A DNA stretch of 64,000 bases, from positions 124,001 through 188,000 of the forward strand of contig JAJDTJ010000044.1 in assembly GCA_022827225.1 (NCBI GenBank). The letters are read 5' to 3'. Position 1 is the stretch's first letter, and the number at the start of each line of letters is the position of its first letter. The stretch comes from Candidatus Poribacteria bacterium (GTDB lineage: Bacteria > Poribacteria > WGA-4E > WGA-3G). The position numbers and the translations under genes are program-made. Below the pieces are notes generated by a model. The model did not search any database. It saw only the letters and a program-made list of their open reading frames with translations, and was not told the DNA's origin. This document shows positions 31,964 through 39,678 of the stretch, in pieces.

Positions 31964-33148
31964 GTGTTAGGAGAACGGTTGAAAAGATTTAGACTTGCCC
32001 GTGGTATGTCCCTTGGGAACTTAGAAGATGAAATTGACGGGTTAGTTAGCAGTCAAACACTGTCAAAGTATGAGCGCGGAAAACTTCAACCGACAGCAGC
32101 AACACTTAATCAGATCGCATCTGCACTTGGTGTTAAGTCCGCCCAATTATGGGGTGAACCGCCTTGTCATGTTGAATGGATTGCGTTCAGAAAACGCGCT
32201 CGTTTGGGTAAAAGAGAACAAGAACGGATACAGAGTTTTGTAGCGGAAGAATTTGAGAAGCGAGTTCAGCTGCAGGAGCAAATTTATGAGGGAAACGCTT
32301 TGGAATTCCCTGTACTCAGCGTCCCGGTTCGCAACTTGGAGGATGCAGAGGAGGCAGCCCTTGTGCTTCGTAACACGTTGAACTTGGGTATTGATCCCAT
32401 TGCAAACCTTATAGGTGTGCTTGAAGATCATTACATTCACATCATTGAGGTGGATGCAAATGAAGCCTTTGACGGTATTTCTGCCTTAGCACGTGATAGC
32501 AATAATAAGCCACTCGCAGCAGCAATTGCAACACGCAGTGATGTACCGGGAGACCGACAGCGATTGAACATTGCCCATGAACTCGGGCATCTCATCTTGA
32601 AATTATGTGGGGAGATTGATGGAGAAAAAGCCGCTTTTCGATTCGGGGCTGCTTTTCTTGCACCCGCCGAACAGTTGTGTCGCGATGTTGGTAAGAAGCG
32701 AAAAAACATTCAAATGATGGAACTACTCCACCTCAAGAAACGTTACGGCATAAGCGTTCAAGCAATGCTATTTCGGTTGAGAGATTTAGAGATTATTACT
32801 AATGCTTACTACAAGAGATGGTGCATTAACATCAACAGAGCCGGTTGGAAAAAGCATGAACCGATTGAAATACCACCTGAAAAACCAGAACGATTTTGCC
32901 AACAAGTGCATCGTGCACTTGCCGAAGAATTAATAACCAAGATGGAAGCCGAACGACTCCTTAATCACATAGTGAAACCATCTGCTGACCGGTCATCTAG
33001 CGAGCGTCGCCAGTTCTTAAAATTACCAAAAGAAGAAAGAGAGCGCATCTTGAGGAAACAGGCGGAGGAAATGGCTGACTTCTACGAACACGATACAGAG
33101 TGGCGAGAATGGGCAGGAGGCCCAGTTGTCGAATACGATACCCCCTAA
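31964..33148 (+). CDS. XRE-family regulator with ImmA/IrrE metallopeptidase domain
   Basis: 394 residues. N-terminal helix-turn-helix (RLKRFRLARGMSLGNLEDEI, SQTLSKYERGKLQPTAATL) and a zinc-peptidase domain with HELGH at 205-209. Such proteins (IrrE, ImmA type) sense a signal and cleave a repressor, or act as antitoxin-like regulators. Start is GTG after GAGGGGG, spacing about 12. It overlaps the MazF gene by 23 bases. The C-terminal 130 residues are charged and helical, perhaps contacting the toxin. Confidence 0.88.
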   Translation: MLGERLKRFRLARGMSLGNLEDEIDGLVSSQTLSKYERGKLQPTAATLNQIASALGVKSAQLWGEPPCHVEWIAFRKRARLGKREQERIQSFVAEEFEKRVQLQEQIYEGNALEFPVLSVPVRNLEDAEEAALVLRNTLNLGIDPIANLIGVLEDHYIHIIEVDANEAFDGISALARDSNNKPLAAAIATRSDVPGDRQRLNIAHELGHLILKLCGEIDGEKAAFRFGAAFLAPAEQLCRDVGKKRKNIQMMELLHLKKRYGISVQAMLFRLRDLEIITNAYYKRWCININRAGWKKHEPIEIPPEKPERFCQQVHRALAEELITKMEAERLLNHIVKPSADRSSSERRQFLKLPKEERERILRKQAEEMADFYEHDTEWREWAGGPVVEYDTP

Positions 33149-33491
33149 TCCGCGTCGGGGAGAAGTCTGGGATGTAGATTTCGATCCGACCATTGGCGCA
33201 GAGATTCAAAAAATTCGACCCGCGGTAGTGGTGAGCATCAATGGCATTGGACGCCTGCCTCTTAAGTTAGTCGCTCCAATTACAGATTGGAAAACACACT
33301 TTTCAGGCAGGATATGGCTCGTTAATGTCAAACCTACTAATACAAACGGCTTGACCAAGGAGTCAGGGGTGGATGTCTTACAAGTCAAGAGTTTAGATGT
33401 GCAACGCTTTCTTACAAAGCGCGGTCAACTCACCGCAACACTTATGACGGAAATTAGCGCGGCAATTGCAGCAATTATTGACTACCAGTAA
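33126..33491 (+). CDS. MazF/PemK-type endoribonuclease toxin
   Basis: 121 residues. RRGEVWDVDFDPTIGAEIQK followed by IRPAVVVS is the PemK/MazF entry, with the conserved Arg/Pro strand; VAPITD and LTKESGVDVLQVKSLD follow as in the family. Start is TTG 33126, supported by AGGAGG at 33115-33120 five bases before and by the motif beginning ten residues later; no ATG fits. Lies inside the end of the XRE-ImmA gene, so the upstream protein is likely its control partner, replacing a MazE antitoxin. Confidence 0.88.
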   Translation: MSNTIPPNPRRGEVWDVDFDPTIGAEIQKIRPAVVVSINGIGRLPLKLVAPITDWKTHFSGRIWLVNVKPTNTNGLTKESGVDVLQVKSLDVQRFLTKRGQLTATLMTEISAAIAAIIDYQ

Positions 33492-33553
33492 TGTCATTAG
33501 ATTATACTAAAGTTTGGACAATTTTAAGAGGTCCAATGTTTTTGATCGGATAC

Positions 33554-33586
33554 GCTCTTTTGTAGCATAGGCTGTTAGCCTGTGGC
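33554..33586. repeat. TGTAG...AGGCTGTTAGCCT dispersed element
   Basis: CTTTTGTAGCATAGGCTGTT followed by AGCCTGTGG; AGGCT-gtt-AGCCT forms a hairpin. Same family as 20305 and 38468-38760. The rest of 33492-33900 holds no gene. Confidence 0.65.
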
Positions 33587-33908
33587 ACATTCATAGTTAC
33601 CGTTATTTTTCGCTAAGTTCTGTAGCAGCGGGAACATGCGTGAAAATCTCTATACCGTTTCAGAACGCAACCCAAACGGGGGGCAAATTGTCCAAACTAC
33701 TGTAGATTATAGTAAAGCCCGTAATTATTGAAACACATGAAATTGAAACCGTTCTGATCTCATGCTCCCTGATAAGGGGGTTATCTTCTTAAAAGTGTTC
33801 ACTTATTTTCGGAGTTTACTATAAAATCTAAGCGGCAGTTGGGAATGCAGAGCGAAATCCAACAAAATTGTTCCTCACGAAAATTTATAGGAGAATTTGG
33901 ACATAAAT

Positions 33909-33937
33909 TTGACAGCACAAATTGGATGTGGTATAAT
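33909..33937 (+). promoter_or_regulatory. Perfect consensus sigma-70 promoter of hisI leader
   Basis: TTGACA (33909-33914), 17 bases, TATAAT (33932-33937). Both hexamers match consensus fully, the strongest promoter seen in the window. Confidence 0.85.
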
Positions 33938-33943
33938 TAATAT

Positions 33944-34177
33944 TAATCTTTACAGAGATTAGACATCCTCGGATCCTTATCTTTAAATCTTGAAATGCTA
34001 ACCTAAAACAGAAACGTAGAAAAAATGACATTCGTATGTTCACACTCCAACTTGCATAGTATAGTCATCCATTGGCGTTGGTGGCATTCCAACTGCTTAC
34101 GGGGGAGTGTGCGCTTAAAGGGATAACTGAAATAGAGATTGAAAATCGTCGTTTTTCATTTTTAAGTCCTGTTGAAG
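33944..34177 (+). ncRNA. Structured leader RNA of hisI, unidentified class
   Basis: About 235 bases from the predicted start to the terminator. An 8-base stem CACACTCC (34041-34048)/GGAGTGTG (34104-34111) encloses a domain where GTTGG (34077-34081) can pair with either of two CCAAC copies (34047-34051 or 34089-34093), giving alternative folds. No known riboswitch core, T-box GGTACC motif or His-rich leader peptide was recognised. Could be an attenuator or an independent small RNA. Confidence 0.5.
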
Positions 34178-34214
34178 CCTTATGCACACCGATCCCGGCA
34201 GCATAAGGTTTTTT
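34178..34214 (+). terminator. Intrinsic terminator just ahead of hisI
   Basis: CCTTATGC (34178-34185), 15-base loop, GCATAAGG (34201-34208), TTTTTT (34209-34214). Ends 21 bases before the hisI ATG, so hisI expression from the consensus promoter must pass it. Confidence 0.88.
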
Positions 34215-34235
34215 GTTTTAAAAAGGAGCATCAGT

Positions 34236-34616
34236 ATGAAGATTCTATCGGAACTCAAATATGACCGTGATGGCTTAGTCGCCGCGGTCATTCAAGATTG
34301 CACAAACAACGAAATCCTAATGGTAGGCTATATGAACGCTGAAGCGATCAAACAAACCCTGTCAACCGGGCGTGTCTGCTTCTGGAGCCGTTCCCGCCAA
34401 AAACTATGGATAAAGGGGGAGACTTCAGGGCATACACAGACGGTAGAGTCCGTCGCTGTCGATTGTGATGGCGATGCCCTACTCATAAAGGTCGATCAGA
34501 AGGTCGCAGCGTGCCACGTCGGCTATCGCTCCTGCTTCTTTCGGGAAGTCTCCCCCGACGGCGAGTCAACACGTGTTGTAGGTGAAAAGATTTTCGATGC
34601 AGATGCAGTGTATTAG
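34236..34616 (+). CDS. hisI: Phosphoribosyl-AMP cyclohydrolase
   Basis: 126 residues, stand-alone HisI that opens the purine ring of PR-AMP in histidine synthesis. The conserved core VCFWSRSRQKLWIKGETSGH is followed by a metal-binding VDCDGDAL and ACHVGYRSCFFRE. ATG 34236 is preceded by GGAG at seven to eight bases; a longer frame from 34182 would start inside the terminator stem, so I reject it. No other his gene is nearby. Leader structure suggests transcription attenuation. Confidence 0.95.
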   Translation: MKILSELKYDRDGLVAAVIQDCTNNEILMVGYMNAEAIKQTLSTGRVCFWSRSRQKLWIKGETSGHTQTVESVAVDCDGDALLIKVDQKVAACHVGYRSCFFREVSPDGESTRVVGEKIFDADAVY

Positions 34617-34697
34617 CCGCCGTAAGCGTTAGTATTGCTGAAGACAATAGGCAATAGGCTGCTCTACGACTGGAGATGGGTTTGATTTTAAAGGAAA

Positions 34698-34724
34698 TCG
34701 CCTGCCAACAACGGCGGCAGGCGA
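34698..34724 (+). promoter_or_regulatory. Hairpin in the hisI-trpE spacer
   Basis: TCGCCTGCC (34698-34706) and GGCAGGCGA (34716-34724) form a strong stem 23 bases before trpE. No U-tract follows, so it is not a simple terminator; it may affect trpE translation or mRNA stability. Confidence 0.4.
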
Positions 34725-34747
34725 AAAGTTAGCCCATAATTAAAAAT

Positions 34748-36250
34748 ATGTATTATCCGACGTTGGAGGAATTTCACGAGAAAGCGAAATTAGGGAACAC
34801 AGTCCCGGTATACCGACCAATCTTGGCGGATATGGAGACACCGGTGTCTGCGTTCTATAAGTTGATGCCCGACAATTACGCATTTCTGTTGGAGAGTGTT
34901 GAGGGCGGTGAAAACGTTGCGCGCTATTCCTTTTTGGGAAGCCAACCCTCGGTGCTTTTCCATAGTAAAGGGCATCAGGTTACGATTGAGTATTTGACAA
35001 CAGGCGAAACAGTATCACAGAAGTGCGAAGACCCGCTGAGGGCTCTTGAAGAAGTGTTGCAAAATTACCAGCCTGTTGAGGTCGAAGATTTACCGCAATT
35101 CCACGGCGGTGCAGTCGGCTACATGAGTTACGATATGGTGCGCTTCGTCGAAGAATTGCCGGACAATACCGAAGATGATTTGCAACTGCCAGATTGCTTC
35201 TTCATGATTGCTGAGACGATTTTGATATTCGATCATGTGAACCATCAGATTAAGGTTGTCGCAAACGCGCATATTGACGGAGATGTAGAGGCTGCTTATA
35301 CCGATGCTGTTGCCAAGATCGAGACCTTGGTAGAGAAACTCACGGCTGCTTCCGAAGGGCACTTGAGAAGCAATAGCGAGAATCACACAGAGGGGCGTAG
35401 TAGCGCAGCGTTGGAACCGCAGTCGAATGTCACAAAACCTGCTTACCAAGACGCAGTGCAGCGAGCCAAAGAATACATAGCCGCAGGCGACATTATCCAG
35501 GTCGTCCTTTCGCAGCGGTTCAGTTGTCCGGTATCTGTAGACGCATTTGATGTGTATCGAGCATTGCGAGTTATCAATCCATCGCCCTACATGTATTACC
35601 TGAAGTTTGATGATTTTGATATTGTGGGAGCATCACCGGAGATGATGGTGAGAGTCGAAGATGGCATCGTCCAGACCGTTCCAATTGCGGGTACACGCCC
35701 GCGTGGCACCACTCCAGAAGAAGACAAAGAATTGGAACGGATACTCCTCGCTGATCCAAAGGAGCGCGCCGAACACGTTATGCTTGTGGATTTGGGGCGC
35801 AACGACCTCGGACGTGTGTGCAAATATAACACCGTTGAAGTCACCGAGCTCATGATCGTCGAACGTTTCTCACATGTGATGCACATCGTCTCTTACGTTG
35901 TTGGAGAGTTGCGCGAAAATTTTACGGCTTTTGATGTCCTCCGCTCCTGCCTTCCGGCTGGCACACTCTCCGGTGCCCCGAAGGTACGGGCAATGGAAAT
36001 TATCGACGAGTTTGAATCTACACGGCGCGGCACGTACGGCGGAGCCGTCGGTTATTTCAGTTTTTCTGGAAGTGCTGACACAGCGATTACCATCCGAACC
36101 GCGGTTATTAAAGACGGCACTGCTTATGTACAAGCAGGCGGTGGTATCGTCGCAGATTCAGTACCCGAAACCGAGTATTACGAAACCGTCAGTAAAGCGA
36201 AAGCAATGCTCAGTGCTATCGCATTGGCAGAACAAGGGTTCTTGTTGTGA
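34748..36250 (+). CDS. trpE: Anthranilate synthase component I
   Basis: 500 residues, normal length. Converts chorismate and ammonia (or glutamine with TrpG) to anthranilate. The LLES sequence with the following RYSFLG (about 37-62) is the tryptophan feedback site. Chorismate-binding motifs: [57 protein letters not shown], and the final [13 protein letters not shown]. No strong ribosome site. trpG follows after 109 bases. Confidence 0.95.
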   Translation: MYYPTLEEFHEKAKLGNTVPVYRPILADMETPVSAFYKLMPDNYAFLLESVEGGENVARYSFLGSQPSVLFHSKGHQVTIEYLTTGETVSQKCEDPLRALEEVLQNYQPVEVEDLPQFHGGAVGYMSYDMVRFVEELPDNTEDDLQLPDCFFMIAETILIFDHVNHQIKVVANAHIDGDVEAAYTDAVAKIETLVEKLTAASEGHLRSNSENHTEGRSSAALEPQSNVTKPAYQDAVQRAKEYIAAGDIIQVVLSQRFSCPVSVDAFDVYRALRVINPSPYMYYLKFDDFDIVGASPEMMVRVEDGIVQTVPIAGTRPRGTTPEEDKELERILLADPKERAEHVMLVDLGRNDLGRVCKYNTVEVTELMIVERFSHVMHIVSYVVGELRENFTAFDVLRSCLPAGTLSGAPKVRAMEIIDEFESTRRGTYGGAVGYFSFSGSADTAITIRTAVIKDGTAYVQAGGGIVADSVPETEYYETVSKAKAMLSAIALAEQGFLL

Positions 36251-36255
36251 AAGAC

Positions 36256-36346
36256 TTGGATGGAAGGTTGAAAGGATGGAAGAAAGGAAGGATGGGTGCC
36301 CAGCCTTCCAGAATTCCAGTATTCTCTTCCAATCTTCCATTCTATT
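36256..36346. repeat. GGATGGAAG-rich imperfect inverted repeat
   Basis: The trpE-trpG spacer consists of purine-rich GGATGGAAG-type words on the left and CTTCCA-type complements on the right, forming an imperfect long hairpin around GGGTGCCC. Looks like a dispersed repeat rather than a regulatory site. Confidence 0.55.
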
Positions 36347-36359
36347 AAGGAGAAAAAAA

Positions 36360-36923
36360 ATGGTCTTAATGATTGACAACTACGACTCTTTTACTTACAA
36401 CCTTGTGCAGTACTTAGGCGAGCTCGGTGCTGAACCGGAGGTCCATCGGAGTCGAAAGATAGGATTGGATGCCTTAGACGCACTGGCACCGGAACGGATT
36501 GTGATTTCACCGGGTCCTTGCACACCGAAAGAGGCAGGCATATCCAACGATGTCATACAGCACTTCGCTGGAAAAGTACCGATTTTAGGGGTCTGCCTTG
36601 GACATCAGTGTATCGGTGATGTGTTCGGCGGTGATGTCGTTCGCGCGGATCGGTTGATGCACGGTAAAACCTCTATGATACACCATAACGGTGCTGAACT
36701 TTTCGAGGGGTTGGACAACCCGTTTGAAGCGACGCGCTACCATTCGCTTATCGTGAAAAAAGAGACGCTCCCGGACTGTTTTGAAATTACCGCTTGGACG
36801 GATCAGGACGAGATCATGGGACTTCGGCATAAGACTCTGCCTATCTGGGGCGTACAATTTCACCCAGAGTCCATCTTAACAGCTGCAGGGAAAGACTTAT
36901 TAGCAAACTTCTTAGGACTCTAA
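36360..36923 (+). CDS. trpG: Anthranilate/aminodeoxychorismate synthase glutaminase component
   Basis: 187 residues, class I glutamine amidotransferase. [20 protein letters not shown] start, oxyanion [10 protein letters not shown], nucleophile C79 in GVCLGHQ, and His/Glu of the triad in VQFHPES near 168. AAGGAG seven bases upstream fixes ATG 36360. May serve both TrpE and PabB, as is common. Confidence 0.95.
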   Translation: MVLMIDNYDSFTYNLVQYLGELGAEPEVHRSRKIGLDALDALAPERIVISPGPCTPKEAGISNDVIQHFAGKVPILGVCLGHQCIGDVFGGDVVRADRLMHGKTSMIHHNGAELFEGLDNPFEATRYHSLIVKKETLPDCFEITAWTDQDEIMGLRHKTLPIWGVQFHPESILTAAGKDLLANFLGL

Positions 36924-36943
36924 ATTATCTGAAAGGTTCAACG

Positions 36944-37711
36944 ATGACAAAACAGACGCATAAGACAACATCCATACCGGTTTTGGTTTCTTGGTCCTCA
37001 GGCAAAGATTCGGCGTGGGCACTCCATACACTCCGCCAACACCCCGAACGTTACGATGTCCGCGGTATCTTTACGACCGTCACGAAGACGTTTGACCGCG
37101 TCTCTATCCACTCGACACCAGCATGGGTACTGAAACAGCAGTCTGAAAAACTCGGCGTGCCGTTATACGAAATACCGATCCCGTACCCCTGTTCTAACGC
37201 AATCTACGAAGAAGCGATGCGAAAATTCCTCGCCGAAGTGGAAGCACTGCCTGACGATTTAACCGCCTCACATTTCGCATTCGGTGATCTCTTCTTAGAA
37301 GACATCCGCGAATACCGAGAAGATAAACTCAGAGGCACCGGTTTCACACCGATTTTTCCGGTATGGGGTGAAGATACAACACAGCTCGCCGAAAAAATGA
37401 TCGCTTCCGGTGTGCGTGCCATTATCACTGCACTCAACCCTACCAAAGTCCCAGCTGACTTTGCAGGACGATGGTTCAACGCGGATCTCCTCGCGGATTT
37501 ACCAGACGGCGTGGATCCACTAGGCGAAAACGGTGAGTTCCATACCTGTGTCGTTGATGGACCGATGTTCAGTTCACCTGTCGCTGCGAAACCGGGCGAA
37601 GTCGTTCAGAGGGACATCGTCTCTGCCAAGGATAAAGATGACAAAATTCACACAAGCAGCAACACGTCCCCAACTTATGTCTACGCTGATGTAGTGCCGC
37701 TGGATGGGTAA
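36944..37711 (+). CDS. PP-loop ATPase of the Dph6/MJ0570 family (first copy)
   Basis: 255 residues. PP-loop motif VSWSSGKDSAWAL (about 13-25) for ATP pyrophosphatase chemistry. TASHFAFGDLFLEDIREYRE, FPVWGEDTTQLAEKMIASG and GENGEFHTCVVDGP match diphthine-ammonia ligase-like proteins, which in eukaryotes and archaea amidate diphthine. Bacteria lack diphthamide, so the substrate here is unknown. Followed at once by a paralog. Confidence 0.8.
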   Translation: MTKQTHKTTSIPVLVSWSSGKDSAWALHTLRQHPERYDVRGIFTTVTKTFDRVSIHSTPAWVLKQQSEKLGVPLYEIPIPYPCSNAIYEEAMRKFLAEVEALPDDLTASHFAFGDLFLEDIREYREDKLRGTGFTPIFPVWGEDTTQLAEKMIASGVRAIITALNPTKVPADFAGRWFNADLLADLPDGVDPLGENGEFHTCVVDGPMFSSPVAAKPGEVVQRDIVSAKDKDDKIHTSSNTSPTYVYADVVPLDG

Positions 37712-37715
37712 TTGG

Positions 37716-38354
37716 ATGAGAGCAGCCGTACTGTGGACAGGCGGAAAAGATTCCGCACTTGCATTTCAAGTCTCCTTAAACGTTTACGATATAAGGAGAC
37801 TTGTCTGTTTTGTCCCCTCGGATGGCAGACAATTCCTCGCACACCCGACAGAACTCATGGAACTACAAGCACAAAAGATCGGGATACCCATTGAATTCGT
37901 GCCGATTTCCGAACCCTATAAACAGAGTTACCGCCGACAAATTGAGGCGATCAGAGACACCGGCATTGAAGTGCTAATTACGGGAGATATTTCCACAGTA
38001 GGTGGGATGCCAAATTGGATAGACGAAGTCGCTGAAGGCTTAGCAGAGGTTCATAAACCGTTGTGGGAATTGGATCGGCACGCGATATTGGATACGCTAA
38101 TCTCTAACAAATTTAAGGTCCTCTGTTCCCTCGCTTACAAAAAACACTTTCACCGGACGATCGTCGGTAGGTATTTCGATGCCGAACTCATTTCAGAACT
38201 GAAGCAGTTGCCGATTGACGCATGCGGTGAACAAGGCGAGTACCACACATGGGTGTTAGATGCACCGTTCTTCAAAGCACCTGTGCAATTAGGAAATATA
38301 CGCGTCATTGATGCGGACGAGTATTGCTACCTCACCTACGAGCAAGCGATTTAA
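37716..38354 (+). CDS. PP-loop ATPase of the Dph6/MJ0570 family (second copy)
   Basis: 212 residues. ALLWTGGKDSALAF-like PP-loop (AAVLWTGGKDSALAFQ, about 3-18), ITGDISTVGG, and ACGEQGEYHTWVLDAPFF, the family's C-terminal signature. Shorter and divergent from the first copy. ATG 37716 puts the motif right at the N-terminus; an ATG at 37704 overlaps the previous stop and adds four residues. Tandem arrangement suggests related or sequential amidation reactions. Confidence 0.8.
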   Translation: MRAAVLWTGGKDSALAFQVSLNVYDIRRLVCFVPSDGRQFLAHPTELMELQAQKIGIPIEFVPISEPYKQSYRRQIEAIRDTGIEVLITGDISTVGGMPNWIDEVAEGLAEVHKPLWELDRHAILDTLISNKFKVLCSLAYKKHFHRTIVGRYFDAELISELKQLPIDACGEQGEYHTWVLDAPFFKAPVQLGNIRVIDADEYCYLTYEQAI

Positions 38355-38467
38355 CGCTCTCACTTTAGCCGCTCCTGTACGCATGCAAGTTTAACTGAAG
38401 ACAGATTTCTCTATCCGCCTCCCTTGACTTATCCGTAATGTGAGATGTATACTAATTCTTACTATAG

Positions 38468-38567
38468 CCTGTTCAATCTTCCGTAGAATAGGAAACCGTT
38501 GGTCTCCTGTTCAATCTTCTGTAGAATAGGCTGTTAGCCTGTTCAATCTTTCGTAGAATAGGCTGTA
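38468..38567. repeat. TGTAG/AGGCTGTTAGCCT repeat block, first copy
   Basis: Three consecutive units starting CCTGTTCAATCTTC(C/T)GTAG: one with AATAGGAAACCGTTGGTCT, one with AATAGGCTGTTAG, one with AATAGGCTGTA. The first two recur in the same order at 38678-38747. Confidence 0.8.
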
Positions 38568-38581
38568 TGAAGATTAATTTA

Positions 38582-38656
38582 TTAATTCGGTAATCGTTAA
38601 AGATCGCGAGCACAGCTCGCTCCTACCAAGAGGTTGTTGATGCATTACCGAATTAA
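38582..38656. repeat. 75-base element with perfect 13-base terminal inverted repeats
   Basis: TTAATTCGGTAAT (38582-38594) and ATTACCGAATTAA (38644-38656) flank an inverted copy of the TAGGAGCGAGCTGTGCTCGC element. Lies between the two copies of the TGTAG block, like a very small insertion. Confidence 0.75.
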
Positions 38657-38677
38657 ATTCTTAAACCTCATTTAGCC

Positions 38678-38760
38678 TATTTAACTTCTGCAGAATAGGA
38701 AACCGTTGGTCTCCTGTTCAATCTTCTGTAGAATAGGCTGTTAGCCTGTTCAATCTCCTA
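38678..38760. repeat. TGTAG/AGGCTGTTAGCCT repeat block, second copy
   Basis: Repeats GAATAGGAAACCGTTGGTCT, then CCTGTTCAATCTTCTGTAG and the GGCTGTTAGCC hairpin, as in 38468-38567. Ends just before the ribosome site (AAGGAG) of the next gene. Confidence 0.8.
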
Positions 38761-38772
38761 AGGAGTTTCAAA

Positions 38773-39522
38773 ATGAGAAAATATCTTATGCCAATCTATA
38801 TCGTTCTTTTCCTGATAGGTGCCACCGCGCTTTGGTATTTTGGGCATCACCGTCCCGCTCAGCAGTTACTGAAAGCTGAACCAAAGAAGATATATAAGAG
38901 TACGCCACTACCACCGAAGGGTTTATCGGCGAAACCGGTGCCTTCTGAGGCTATACAAGCACCTCGCATAGATACAAACATAGAAACAGAAAATACGGAC
39001 CCTGCTGCAACGCCTGAAAAATTGGATAACAACCAGGACCGGGCGGAAGTTACAGATGTTGACGAACTCGTGATACAAGAGGGTCTTTCGGTTGAAGATA
39101 CAGCAGCCGCCGCCGAAGCCTTTGAAAAATATGTTAAGGCGGAGGCAGATTACCAGGCAGCACGAGAAAAACTCGAGATGGCACTAAAAACCTCAATAGC
39201 GAATTCCAAAGCAGTAACAGAAGCACTTGCAGCATCAGATCAGCAAGCAGCCCAAGAAATGCTCAATAACAATAATAGCGACCAGCTCCTACCCATAGGA
39301 AAAGCATACATAGAGGCAAAGTCACGACGCGATGAAGCCTTGGAAAATCTTGCAGTTTACTCCGAAGATGCCGCAGAAATGTTGGCACAGATAAAAGAAG
39401 CTGAAAAGCGAGAAAATGAAATGCGAACTGAAACTGTATCTGAATATGACCGTGAAATACGCGAACTTGAGGCTGAGGTGCGCGAACTTGATGAGATTTT
39501 AGAAAATTTACGATCAAAGTAA
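38773..39522 (+). CDS. Membrane-anchored coiled-coil hypothetical protein
   Basis: 249 residues. One N-terminal membrane helix (about 5-24, LMPIYIVLFLIGATALWYFG) acts as signal anchor. A Pro/Thr-rich linker (to about 110) and a long acidic coiled coil (AAAEAFEKYVKAEADYQAAR through EIRELEAEVRELDEILENL) follow. No family recognised. It lies directly upstream of the sigma-propeller fusions on the same strand and could interact with their exported parts; that is only positional. Confidence 0.6.
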   Translation: MRKYLMPIYIVLFLIGATALWYFGHHRPAQQLLKAEPKKIYKSTPLPPKGLSAKPVPSEAIQAPRIDTNIETENTDPAATPEKLDNNQDRAEVTDVDELVIQEGLSVEDTAAAAEAFEKYVKAEADYQAAREKLEMALKTSIANSKAVTEALAASDQQAAQEMLNNNNSDQLLPIGKAYIEAKSRRDEALENLAVYSEDAAEMLAQIKEAEKRENEMRTETVSEYDREIRELEAEVRELDEILENLRSK

Positions 39523-39580
39523 CCGATGATTCATCAAAAATATCTTCTTCCTAAACGCATCTGATCCGCAAGGCGAATTC

Positions 39581-39629
39581 CTAACGCGCTTTATCCGAAC
39601 ACACACCTATTTATGCAGAATTATGCACC
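39581..39629 (+). promoter_or_regulatory. Upstream block shared by the two sigma-propeller genes
   Basis: CTAACGCGCTTTATCCGAAC followed by ACACA, TAT, TTATGCAGAATTATGCACC. A near-identical block lies at 42638-42687. May hold a shared, possibly self-regulated, ECF-type promoter. Confidence 0.5.
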
Positions 39630-39678
39630 CGTTTCACCGTTTCGCAGTGTCACTATAGGGTGAAATCGGAGGTGACCT

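Noticed and set aside
34182..34235. Longer HisI start or leader peptide at 34182
   Set aside because: The ATG lies in the terminator stem, has no ribosome site, and the peptide is not rich in His codons.
38468..38760. Possible CRISPR array
   Set aside because: Repeats are contiguous or irregular without uniform unique spacers, and no cas gene is present.
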